Below, piece after piece: positions 8,184 to 16,771 of a stretch of 64,000 nt of DNA. This DNA is from Mixta intestinalis (lineage in GTDB: Bacteria; Pseudomonadota; Gammaproteobacteria; Enterobacterales; Enterobacteriaceae). The notes under the pieces are model-generated. The model did no database searches. It was not told where the DNA came from and saw nothing but the letters and a program-made list of their open reading frames with translations. Location: assembly GCF_009914055.1 (NCBI RefSeq), contig NZ_CP028271.1, forward strand, positions 1,426,001-1,490,000, in the 5' to 3' direction. The stretch's first letter is position 1. Every line of letters begins with the position of its first letter. Made by a program: the position numbers and the translations under genes.

Positions 8184-8577
8184 CGTTATTCCTTTATAAG
8201 GTTGAGGCCGCAGGAGAAGACTCTCCCGGTTACCGCGAGTCTAAAGAGTTCATTTCCCCCTCAGCCTTTAGCTGACTGCCCTGTCGACGCACACTGTGGC
8301 AAAAATAAGCAGGTAGTCTCGATAGCGATCACAAATCCATTACATCACCGCTGCACCAGTAAACGTGAAATTCGGTTCATAACCTGTTGCAACTCAACCA
8401 AATTAACCCTGTTACCGCTGTTATTGTGGAAATTCGTGTGTTTTTGCCAGCTAAACGCTAATTCTGGCAATGAGGTGAAGGTAAAACACGATGTGGCAGG
8501 TCAAGGTGGATGAATGATACAAATCATTATCTTTTCATTAACCACGAAAGCCATAATCAATAACGGAGACCTGGCCG
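8184..8577. promoter_or_regulatory. Divergent control region of rhaT and aldA
   Basis: This 394-bp gap has no plausible gene. Near aldA it carries RhaS-half-site-like 17-mers. GGCAATGAGGTGAAGGT at 8466-8482 has a weaker partner at 8432-8448, with the same 17-bp spacer seen at rhaB. A second AAGGT-ended element lies at 8491-8507, about 18 bp before a CATTAT -10-like box (8525-8530). A TCACA half of a possible CRP site lies near 8327-8331. It probably brings both genes under rhamnose control, but the exact promoters are not resolved. Confidence 0.45.
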
Positions 8578-10018
8578 ATGAGTACCCTACAAAAGCAGAT
8601 GTTTATTGATGGCGCATTCACTTCACATCAGGGCAACTGGATTGATGTTGTTAACCCATCAACGGAAATCGTCATCGCACGGGTGCCGGAAGGCAGCGTG
8701 GAGGATGCCCGACGCGCCATTGACGCCGCCGCCGCAGCGCAGCCTGCCTGGGAAGCATTACCGGCAGTAGAGCGCGGCGTCTGGCTGCACAAAATCGCCA
8801 GCGGAATCCGCCAGCGTGAAGGAACTGACCGCCACCATTGTGGCTGAAGGCGGAAAAACGCAGGGGCTGGCGCAAACTGAGGTGCTGTTTACCGCCGACT
8901 ATCTGGACTATATGGCAGAATGGGCACGACGCTATGAAGGAGAGATCGTGCAGAGCGATCGCCCTAATGAAAATATTTTCGTTTTTAAAAGGGCTATCGG
9001 CGTTACCACCGGTATTCTGCCGTGGAATTTTCCCTTCTTTCTGATCGCCCGCAAAGCGGCACCAGCGTTAATTACCGGCAATACCATTGTACTGAAGCCC
9101 AGTGAGGTGACGCCGTTGAACGCCGCTATCTTTGCTGAGATTGTGCAACAGGTAGGATTGCCTAAAGGCGTATTTAATATCGTTTTCGGCTATGGCCCGG
9201 TTGTCGGTCAGGAGCTGGCCGCTAATGCCAAAGTCGGTATGGTAAGCCTGACCGGCAGCGTAAATGCCGGTATCCAAACCATGACCGCTGCGGCACAAAA
9301 CGTGACGAAGGTTTCGCTGGAACTGGGCGGCAAGGCTCCGGCAATTGTGATGAACGATGCCGATCTCGATCTGGCAGTAAAAGCGATCGTCAGTTCGCGC
9401 ATCATTAACAGCGGCCAGGTATGTAACTGCGCGGAGCGGGTTTACGTACAGGAAGGAATTTACGATGCCTTTATGACGCGCCTGACGGCGGCGTTCAGCC
9501 AGATCCGCTGGGGCAATCCCGCGGAACAGCACGACATCGATATGGGCCCGCTAATTAACGCCGCAGCCCTGCAACGGGTTGAGCAGAAAGTTGCGCAAGC
9601 ACTGGAACAGGGCGCGAAGCTGGTTACCGGCGGAAAGCGTGCAGCAGCGACCGGCTATTTCTTTCAGCCCACCATCCTTAGCGGCGTAACCCAGGAGATG
9701 ACAATAATGCAGGAGGAAATTTTTGGCCCGGTGCTGCCGGTGGCAACGTTCCGCACGCTGGATGAGGCGATCGCGCTGGCTAACGACAGCGAGTATGGCC
9801 TGACCTCCTCGCTTTATACGCAGAACCTTAATACCGCGATGACCGCGCTACGCCAGCTAAAATTTGGCGAAACCTATATCAATCGGGAAAACTTCGAGGC
9901 GATGCAGGGCTTTCACGCTGGCTGGCGTAAATCGGGCATCGGCGGTGCCGACGGACGTCACGGCCTGGAAGAATATCTGCAAACCCAGGTGGCCTATTTG
10001 CAGTTCAGCGGTTCCTGA
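8578..10018 (+). pseudogene. aldA: Lactaldehyde dehydrogenase AldA, frameshifted
   Basis: NAD-dependent aldehyde dehydrogenase that oxidises L-lactaldehyde from rhamnose breakdown to L-lactate. The first 79 or so codons (from ATG 8578) and the remainder (readable from about 8816) are in different frames. Restoring two bases near 8814-8816 (a second GC in CAGCGTG) gives 480 residues, against 479 in E. coli. It also aligns ASGIRQR with VKELTATIVAEGGK without a gap. Catalytic features are intact downstream: PWNFPFFL, LELGGKAPAIV (catalytic Glu) and SGQVCNCAERV (catalytic Cys). The break is therefore recent or a sequence error. It sits beside rhaT under RhaS-like sites. Confidence 0.88.
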
Positions 10019-10030
10019 GAAGAAAACAGG

Positions 10031-10053
10031 CTGCCGCCTTATCAGGGCGGCAA
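10031..10053. terminator. Hairpin between convergent aldA and chemoreceptor gene
   Basis: GCCGCC-N6-GGCGGC forms a stable stem in the 59-bp gap between the two convergent genes. There is no clear T-tract. Confidence 0.5.
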
Positions 10054-10077
10054 CCTGCCGATATCAGGACAATAGGA

Positions 10078-11739
10078 TCAGAAGGATACCCATTCCTCCT
10101 TCACGCCAGCGCTGGCGGGCATCGCATGCTGTCGCACCGGCGCGGTAATGGACAGCGAGGCTTTTACCGCCTGGCTGTTGCCCGGCGCTGACAGCCGGAA
10201 CTTCGCTACCGAACGCTGTAAATCTTCGGTCTGGCGCTCCAGCGCGCTGGCGGCGGCAGAAACTTCCTCAACCAGCGAGGCATTCTGCTGCGTTACCGTA
10301 TCCATCTCGGCAACGGCGATTCCTACCTGCGCGATGCCTTTGCTCTGCTCCTCCGAGGCGGAGGCGATCTGTTTCATGATCTCAGTAACGTTACTGACCG
10401 CCTGCAGGATAGCGTTCATGGTGCTGCCCGCTTCATTAACCAGTCTGGAGCCGCTGTTAACGCGCTGCACCGAATCACCAATCAGCGATTCAATCTCTTT
10501 TGCCGCACCGGCGCTGCGGCTGGCCAGGTTACGTACCTCGCTCGCTACCACCGCGAAGCCGCGCCCCTGCTCTCCGGCACGCGCCGCCTCTACCGCCGCA
10601 TTCAGCGCCAGGATATTGGTCTGGAAGGCGATGCTGTTAATTACGCTGGTAATTTCAGCAATTTTCTTTGAGCTTTCTGAAATGCCGGACATGGTAGTGA
10701 CCACATCATTTACCAGCCTGCCGCCTTCGCTGGCGGTCAACGAGGCGTTATCAGCCAGTTCGCTGGCCTGACGCGCATTCTCCGCGTTCAGCTTCACCGT
10801 TGCCGTTAGCTGTTCCATACTGGCGGCGGTCTGCTCCAGCGCCGCCGCCTGCTGCTCGGTGCGTGAAGAGAGATCGTTGTTGCCCATTGAGATTTCCGCC
10901 GCGCCGCGATAAATATTCTCCGTACCGCCACGAATGGCGCTGACAGCGTCGCGCAGGCTGTCCTGCATGGCACGCAGCAGCGGCACCAGCTTGCCGATAC
11001 AGTTGCGACCAAAATCATCAATTGGCTGGCTCAAATCGCCATCGGCGATGCTACGGAAACGATCGCGAATGCGATCCAGCGGGCGCACCAGCATGGTGAC
11101 CAGATAGCGATCGGTAAACAGCAGGATCAGCAGGCCACAGATCACCGCCACGATAATAGTGATGCGAGTAATAATGGTAATGCGATCCACGCTGACGCGC
11201 GTCTGATCGAGCATCACGCTCGCCACCGCGTTATATTTTTCCGTCAGCGCGCCAAATTCGCGGCTGAGCGCCGGGGTCACGCTGTTGGCATGGCGGCGAT
11301 AATCCTCCAGCGAACCCTGCTGTGCCAGCTGCATCTGCGGCTTGACGCCCTGCTCCAGTAGCCGCGCCCAGCTCTCTTCTACCGCCGTGGAGGTGGCGGC
11401 ATCCATCGGCCCCGGCGCGGCCGAGGTAAACTGCGCCAGCTGCTGCGTCATGCCATCAAGCGCTTTTTGTACATTATCAAACGCCGCGGCGTCCGGCGTT
11501 CCTCCAGCGGCACGCGTCTCCATCACGCGTGACAGGCGGGTCACAAAGCGAAAGTATTGATCGTTTCCTTTGCTGAGCGTGGTCATTTGCGCCACCAGCT
11601 GCCGATCGACGCTGTTCCCTTCGCTCAGGGCATTTAACGAATGGACGCTGTACATGCCAACCGCCGACCAGAGTAAACAAAACAGGCCAAGGATAGAAAG
11701 CATGACGGCGCGTATGGTGAAATTTTTTAATAGCTGCAT
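10078..11739 (-). CDS. Methyl-accepting chemotaxis protein (Tar/Tsr type)
   Basis: Inner-membrane chemoreceptor of 553 residues. TM1 is at about 10-30. A periplasmic four-helix-type sensor follows to about 190, then TM2 (about 192-212) and HAMP (about 213-265, RPLDRIRDRFRSIADGDLSQ). The signalling helix bundle has a methylation region (SSRTEQQAAALEQTAASMEQL) and the conserved hairpin tip IAFQTNILALNAAVEAARAGEQGRGFAVVASEVR, cited here in overlapping parts. The C-terminus EWVSF fits the xWxxF docking pentapeptide for CheR/CheB, so it is a high-abundance-type receptor. The ligand is unknown. A sigma-28-like promoter lies upstream. Confidence 0.93.
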   Translation of the reverse strand: MQLLKNFTIRAVMLSILGLFCLLWSAVGMYSVHSLNALSEGNSVDRQLVAQMTTLSKGNDQYFRFVTRLSRVMETRAAGGTPDAAAFDNVQKALDGMTQQLAQFTSAAPGPMDAATSTAVEESWARLLEQGVKPQMQLAQQGSLEDYRRHANSVTPALSREFGALTEKYNAVASVMLDQTRVSVDRITIITRITIIVAVICGLLILLFTDRYLVTMLVRPLDRIRDRFRSIADGDLSQPIDDFGRNCIGKLVPLLRAMQDSLRDAVSAIRGGTENIYRGAAEISMGNNDLSSRTEQQAAALEQTAASMEQLTATVKLNAENARQASELADNASLTASEGGRLVNDVVTTMSGISESSKKIAEITSVINSIAFQTNILALNAAVEAARAGEQGRGFAVVASEVRNLASRSAGAAKEIESLIGDSVQRVNSGSRLVNEAGSTMNAILQAVSNVTEIMKQIASASEEQSKGIAQVGIAVAEMDTVTQQNASLVEEVSAAASALERQTEDLQRSVAKFRLSAPGNSQAVKASLSITAPVRQHAMPASAGVKEEWVSF

Positions 11740-11800
11740 AGCTGCCTCAGTTCGGTCAACAACCGTGGATATACCGCCTCTCCGGCGGGCTTCCTGACTG

Positions 11801-11827
11801 TTATCGGCAGCGTTTGGTAAAGTTATA
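11801..11827 (-). promoter_or_regulatory. Flagellar sigma-28 (FliA) type promoter of the chemoreceptor
   Basis: On the minus strand GCCGATAA (11801-11808) matches the FliA -10 consensus exactly. It is preceded by the canonical 11-bp spacer and TATAACTT (11820-11827), which shares five of eight positions with TAAAGTTT. It lies about 60 bp upstream of the receptor ATG and overlaps the last codons of the upstream esterase gene. Confidence 0.72.
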
Positions 11828-13343
11828 CTGTTAGCCGCACCATCGCACGCGCCAGCAAACGCAACAGGCGCAGTCGTAGCCGCATAAAGCGGCGCTGTGG
11901 TACGATTGCCGCCTCTCCCTTCATGCCAAAGCGCAGCGTAATATCCTCCCCTGATCGCCAGGCAGGCCAGGGCGTTTCGCCCGCCAGCTGATGGGAAAAC
12001 TCCGTCGCGTCCTGCGCAAAGCGCAGCCAGTATTCGCTGACGCGATGGGCAAACTGCCGATCCCCTGCGGTAAAGGGACGATCCGCCATCTGCACGTTTT
12101 CAGCGTTCAGCGTATCCATAACGTAGGGAATTTCGTTGCCGTGCCAGCTGCCATAGCGGCAGAGATCGCGCGAGTTTTCTGAGACGTAGTCAAAGTAATA
12201 GCGCCATCCCGGCACGCCCCGCCGCTGCTGCGCCTGCACAGCCAGCAGGGTCATGGTGCCAAACGCCATATCCCGCGCCACTTTACGCCCCAGCCGCACA
12301 TCATCGTGCTCGTCATACAGCGAGCGGATCAGCTTCAGCGCCAGCGGGCGTCGGGCACGCAGTTCGGTAATAACGGCGGTCGCATTAACGCCAAAATATT
12401 CCAGCACGCTGGCTTCATCGCTGTTATAGCCAATCATCAGCGGATAGCGATGCTGACGTGCCGCAGTGAAAACCTCCACCATCGGCTTCGGCAGCACGCG
12501 ATCGCCCGCGATAGCCACCGGCCCGTTGCCCAAATGAGCGGGCAGCGACCAGAAGCTGTCGGCGGGCAAGGCGCGCAGCTCTTCTGCCGTGGCGTTATCC
12601 AGCCCCAGGTGGTGCGCCACGGCCACGCCACAGGCCAGTGCCTCAGCCCGTTTTTTATCCGGCAAACTGTAGGCGCTCTGCACAATACCCTTATGAAACA
12701 GTCCGGCGGCCAGCGGCGAGGTGAACAGCGACAGCACGCTGCGCCCGCCAGAGGATTCACCAAAAATAGTGACGTTGCGCCGATCGCCACCGAAAGCAGT
12801 AATATTACGCTGCACCCACTGTAGCGCGGCAATCTGATCCAACAGCGCGAAGTTATTGATCGCTTCACCCTGTGGCACTTCGGCATCCAGTGCCGGATGC
12901 GCAAAGAAACCGAGGTGCCCCAGCCGATAGTTAAGCGTCACCAGCACCACGCCACGGGCAGCCAGCGCCCGCCCGTTGTAAGGAGGTAATCCACCGGCGC
13001 CAATGCTGAATCCACCGCCGTGAATCCATACCATGACCGGCAGAGACCGGGCAGGTTCCATATCTGGCGTCCAGACGTTCAGATAGAGGCAATCCTCGCT
13101 CAGCGGGCCGGGCTCGCCGCCGCCCGCCAGTACACAATATTCACGGTTTTGCCAGCTGGCATTGCCCCATTGCAGAGCATCACGTACGCCCTGCCACGGG
13201 GCAACCGGCTTCGGGCCGCGCCAGCGCAGCGCCCCAACCGGTGGCGCAGCATAGGGAATGCCTTTGAAAACAAAAACGCCGTCATCAACTGTACCGCGTA
13301 ATGCACCTTCAGCTGTGTGAATGGTTAAAGGTTCATTTCTCAT
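11823..13343 (-). CDS. Type-B carboxylesterase / para-nitrobenzyl-esterase family hydrolase
   Basis: Alpha/beta hydrolase that cleaves carboxylic esters; the natural substrate is unknown. From the ATG at 13343 (GGAAAA ribosome site) it has 506 residues. Family signatures are the oxyanion-hole HGGGF near residue 110, EDCLYLNVW near 85, and the nucleophile elbow FGESSGG with Ser at about 197. Candidate catalytic Glu in NSDEAS and His in SWHGNEIPYV follow. There is no signal peptide, so it is probably cytoplasmic. The C-terminus is unusually rich in Arg and Leu (RLRLRLLRLLARAM). In-frame ATGs at 13355 and 13394 are alternatives. It is transcribed towards the chemoreceptor gene. Confidence 0.88.
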   Translation of the reverse strand: MRNEPLTIHTAEGALRGTVDDGVFVFKGIPYAAPPVGALRWRGPKPVAPWQGVRDALQWGNASWQNREYCVLAGGGEPGPLSEDCLYLNVWTPDMEPARSLPVMVWIHGGGFSIGAGGLPPYNGRALAARGVVLVTLNYRLGHLGFFAHPALDAEVPQGEAINNFALLDQIAALQWVQRNITAFGGDRRNVTIFGESSGGRSVLSLFTSPLAAGLFHKGIVQSAYSLPDKKRAEALACGVAVAHHLGLDNATAEELRALPADSFWSLPAHLGNGPVAIAGDRVLPKPMVEVFTAARQHRYPLMIGYNSDEASVLEYFGVNATAVITELRARRPLALKLIRSLYDEHDDVRLGRKVARDMAFGTMTLLAVQAQQRRGVPGWRYYFDYVSENSRDLCRYGSWHGNEIPYVMDTLNAENVQMADRPFTAGDRQFAHRVSEYWLRFAQDATEFSHQLAGETPWPAWRSGEDITLRFGMKGEAAIVPQRRFMRLRLRLLRLLARAMVRLTV

Positions 13344-13554
13344 TATTTTTTCCATTGTAAAGCCCGATTTTATTATTCGCAGGCTCGGTTTCATTGTCCA
13401 TGCTGACGGTGATTTTGCAGATTATGCTGATGCCGCTTGCCATAATTACGGATTTACGCCATAGCGGCATGGCCCAGTGATAAACAAATCCAGAGCAACG
13501 CCAGGCTACATGTCAATATTTAACGTAAATAAAATTTATATGTTAGCAGGGTAA

Positions 13555-13576
13555 GCAGGCCAACAATGCGGCCTGC
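13555..13576. terminator. Possible terminator hairpin downstream of hglS
   Basis: GCAGGCC-N8-GGCCTGC is a perfect 7-bp stem about 58 bp past the hglS stop. It has no T-run on the minus strand, so termination is uncertain. Confidence 0.4.
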
Positions 13577-13633
13577 ACTATCAGGGAGAAGAATAAACGA
13601 CGGGGAGAGAAATAAATAAGCAGATTCGGTGAG

Positions 13634-14977
13634 CTAGTAATCCTGCAATCCACAGCGGCGCAGGCTTTCTGCCTGACGAGCTGCATACAGGGACATTTCA
13701 TCAATGACCGGCGCTCCTAATGCCGCTTCAAACCCGGCACGCCCGGCACCGCCGGAGAAGACCTCCTGCCTGCCGTCACCCAGGTTGGACTGAAAGATAC
13801 CGGCAGCGCTGACCGGCAGGAAATCTTCATATACCTGTGGGTCGGCTGCCAGCAGCCCCTGCGCAATCAGCGTTTCACAATCCGCCTGCGGCGGCATCTC
13901 CTGCAGGCGTCCCTGCTCCGTTAACCGGTATTCAAACCAGGCAAGTCGCTGTTGGCGTAATGCCGTTTCGCTATCCGGGAAATCGCTGAAGGCGTCAGCC
14001 AGCGCCTGTTGATGCTGTTGATTATCAGCACCTCCCCCCGCCTGCGCCAGCAGCCGATCGTAGCGCTCGCGTCCGGCTTGCGTCAGCGCAACGCCACGCT
14101 GCTCAATTTCCCCAAAGCGTGCCGTATGGTATCCGGCGCTACCGTCGCGAAACATCACCGCCTCTTCCAGCGCCTTAAAGCTGGTTTGTCGCAGCAGGAT
14201 TGGTACGCGGCGATGCGGCGGCCCTTCGATAATCGCCTTTGGCGTAATACCATACTGCGGCATCAGCGCCTGCACGCGATCGATATCAAGCGTGCGCGGC
14301 GTCAGATGGTTGATATGGCAGCCGGGAAAGCAGACGACGTCGGCGATAAGCCGGTGCTGCTGGTGCAGCGCATCATAGGTGGCGCGATCGACCGTAGTTT
14401 GCTGGTGCCAGCGGAAAGTTTCCAGCGCCTCACGCACAAACTCCTCTGCCTGCTCTTCGTTCAACCCACCCTGTTGCCGGTGTTGCTCAATCAACGCCAG
14501 ACAGCGCGGCGTAAAGATTTGGCGCTCGGCCAGTATCGACGCGGCTTTCTGCCGCAGCGCGATATCTTCGATTAACTCCAGCCGCAGCAGCGAGGTAAAC
14601 AAGCGAAACGGATTACGCCGTAGCGCAGCGCCTTCCGTTGGCCGAAACGCCGTAGAATGTACCGGTACGCCCGCAGGAGCCAGATCGTAATAGCCGACCG
14701 GATACATCCCCATGATGGCGAACAGCTGGCGCAGCGTATTCAACTCCTGTGCGCTGCCGACACGAATCGCCCCATGACGCTCCACGCTGAGACGCGCCAG
14801 TTCATCCGTCGCCGCCAGCCGCTCAGCCAGCGCATTATCATGCGCCAGCACCTGTTGGTTCACTTCTGCTACCAGCTTCAGCAGCGTGCCGTACTGCGGC
14901 ACTTCCTGCTGATACATGACCGACATCGCCTGAGAAAAACGTTCGCGGAGGGCATCCGCGCTGACAAACTTTTCCAT
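13634..14977 (-). CDS. hglS: HglS-type 2-oxoadipate dioxygenase/decarboxylase (DUF1338, YdcJ)
   Basis: Iron(II)-dependent enzyme of the DUF1338 family. The characterised Pseudomonas member HglS converts 2-oxoadipate to D-2-hydroxyglutarate in D-lysine catabolism; the enterobacterial YdcJ has the same length, 447 residues. Metal ligands equivalent to His70, His226 and Glu294 of HglS are seen as His68 (VERHGAIR), His224 (GCHINHLTPRT) and Glu292 (FGEIEQRG). The substrate here is inferred from the family only, and no other lysine-catabolic gene is visible nearby. It lies between the esterase and an MFS transporter, all on the minus strand, with gaps of 240 and 147 bp, so it is probably its own transcript. 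Confidence 0.9.
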   Translation of the reverse strand: MEKFVSADALRERFSQAMSVMYQQEVPQYGTLLKLVAEVNQQVLAHDNALAERLAATDELARLSVERHGAIRVGSAQELNTLRQLFAIMGMYPVGYYDLAPAGVPVHSTAFRPTEGAALRRNPFRLFTSLLRLELIEDIALRQKAASILAERQIFTPRCLALIEQHRQQGGLNEEQAEEFVREALETFRWHQQTTVDRATYDALHQQHRLIADVVCFPGCHINHLTPRTLDIDRVQALMPQYGITPKAIIEGPPHRRVPILLRQTSFKALEEAVMFRDGSAGYHTARFGEIEQRGVALTQAGRERYDRLLAQAGGGADNQQHQQALADAFSDFPDSETALRQQRLAWFEYRLTEQGRLQEMPPQADCETLIAQGLLAADPQVYEDFLPVSAAGIFQSNLGDGRQEVFSGGAGRAGFEAALGAPVIDEMSLYAARQAESLRRCGLQDY

Positions 14978-15124
14978 AGCCCCGCCTTAGTTGCGCCTGT
15001 TTGTCATCACTGTAAAGCAAGCGCCAGCGCGGCGGAGAATAGATGTTAAATTTGTGATCAATACAGTAAAAGTGCGGTGAGGATTGTTGTCACGTCGCGT
15101 TTACATATTAGTTCAACCGCGTGA

Positions 15125-16438
15125 TTATCCGCGCCGCTGCTTGGCCAGCAACATTAACGAGGTCAGCACCGCCGGTAGCGCCAGCAGCATAAATATCTGG
15201 CTAAAGGACCAGCCCAGCGTCAGCATTTCTGCGCCCACCACCGCGCTGAGAATCGCGCCCAGACGCCCGATACCGTGCATCCAGCTGGCTCCGGTCGCCC
15301 TGGCCTGCACCGGATAGTAGCTGGCTGCCAGCGCGTTCATACCGGTATTGGCACCGTTAAAGCAGAATCCACAGCAGAAAGCGATAACCGCCATCAGCAG
15401 CGGCTGCGCCGGTACGCAGCCAAGCAACAGCGTTGCCAGGGCACCGGCAGAGTAAATGATCGCCAGCGCCAGGTTAGGGTTTATGCGATCCATCAGCCAG
15501 CCCGCAAACAGCGATCCCAGCGTTCCTCCCGCCTGATACATGGCGGTAATCAGCGCGGCGGCGGTAACGCTTAGCCCCAGATCGCCAATTAACGCAGGCA
15601 TCCAGCTGCCAATCAGATAGACGAGAAACAGCCCCATAAAATAGCCGCCCCACAGCATCAGGCTGCCAAAGCGGTAGCGTTCAGACAGTACCGTACCGAT
15701 AGCGCTGACATCGGATGTCGTCGCGGCGGGATAGAGAAAACGGCTCTCTTCAGGCATGCGCTCCGGCCACATTCTTTCGACAATAGCCCGGATACGCGAT
15801 ACCGGTGCCTGGCGCGCCAGCAGAAAGCGCACCGATTCAGGCAAATAACACAGCAGCAGCGGCACCAGCAGCAACGGCAAAATTCCCCCCATCAGCAATA
15901 CCGTGTGCCAGCCGAAGCCAGGAATCAGCCATGAGGCAGCTACCCCGCCGCTGGCGGCCCCAAAGGTGAAACCGCAGAACACCACGGTAATCAGAAAGGC
16001 GCGTTTACGTTCCGGGACATACTCTGATATCAGCGTTGCCACGTTTGGCATCGCCGCGCCCAGTCCCAGGCCGGTCAGCAGGCGAAACAGCATAATTTGC
16101 TCAATGCTTTGCGCCATGGCCGTTGCCAGCGTCCAGAGACCAAAAAAGAAAACGCTACCGATAATGATCCAGCGTCTGCCATAGCGATCGGCCAGCGGAC
16201 CGGCAAACATCGCTCCCAGCGCCAGACCGACCAGCGCGGCACCAATTGCCAGGCCAAGCTGGTGGCTGGTTATCTGCCATGCGCTGCGTAGCGCTGGCGC
16301 AATGAATCCCATCAGCGCAATATCCATGCCGTCCATCGCAACGATGATAAAGCTCAGCGTAATCAGGCGGCGCTGAAAGGCGCTGAGGCCGTGCTGATTA
16401 ATAAGCTGGCGTACATCAATAGCTTGTGTACTGTTCAA
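15125..16438 (-). CDS. MFS transporter, aromatic acid:H+ symporter (PcaK/BenK) family
   Basis: Twelve-helix inner-membrane importer of 437 residues. The AAHS signature DGMDIALMGFIAPALR in TM1 and the ADRYGRRWIIIGS loop between TM2 and TM3 place it with carriers of 4-hydroxybenzoate, protocatechuate, benzoate or similar acids. No ATG fits the N-terminus. A TTG at 16438 has a strong GGAGG ribosome site 8 nt upstream and gives LNSTQAIDVRQLINQHG, so I use it. The longer reading to 16474 adds a basic, non-family leader. It is divergent from a PcaQ-like LysR gene, which probably controls it. The exact substrate cannot be read from sequence. Confidence 0.88.
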   Translation of the reverse strand: MNSTQAIDVRQLINQHGLSAFQRRLITLSFIIVAMDGMDIALMGFIAPALRSAWQITSHQLGLAIGAALVGLALGAMFAGPLADRYGRRWIIIGSVFFFGLWTLATAMAQSIEQIMLFRLLTGLGLGAAMPNVATLISEYVPERKRAFLITVVFCGFTFGAASGGVAASWLIPGFGWHTVLLMGGILPLLLVPLLLCYLPESVRFLLARQAPVSRIRAIVERMWPERMPEESRFLYPAATTSDVSAIGTVLSERYRFGSLMLWGGYFMGLFLVYLIGSWMPALIGDLGLSVTAAALITAMYQAGGTLGSLFAGWLMDRINPNLALAIIYSAGALATLLLGCVPAQPLLMAVIAFCCGFCFNGANTGMNALAASYYPVQARATGASWMHGIGRLGAILSAVVGAEMLTLGWSFSQIFMLLALPAVLTSLMLLAKQRRG

Positions 16439-16771
16439 TGCACTCCCTCCGCGGCTGGTTGCCAGCAAGCGCATCCGCCCGCAATAGAATAGAAATACTT
16501 ATCATAACGAAACTCAATCTCATTTGGCTACGACCTTGCCATTGTGCAAATTTCAAACGTTTATTTTTTTAACGGTACTTTTTCAAGAGGTTATTGAACA
16601 ATTATTCATACGGAAAAGTCATCTTAAATAAAAGTAAGATTACTTTTGCTCGATTAAGACAGGTGATTTATTATACAAACAATGCTAATGTTAAATTTAA
16701 TTTGCAATAAAGTTAACAAAATCACAATCTGGCGCTTGCGTTTGTTCCGTTAGCCTTCCTACTCTCTGGTT
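16439..16771. promoter_or_regulatory. AT-rich divergent control region of MFS transporter and LysR gene
   Basis: A 333-bp gap without a gene, clearly more AT-rich than its flanks. It contains a perfect 8-2-8 palindrome AAAAGTAA-GA-TTACTTTT at 16630-16647 and several A/T-tracts. By position this should hold both promoters and the LysR regulator sites. A specific T-N11-A box cannot be chosen with confidence. Confidence 0.5.

Noticed and set aside
8386..8397. Ter-like sequence (GTTGCAAC core)
   Set aside because: One mismatch in the core and poor flanks compared with the Tus-Ter consensus; no other Ter-like site or tus gene is in the window.
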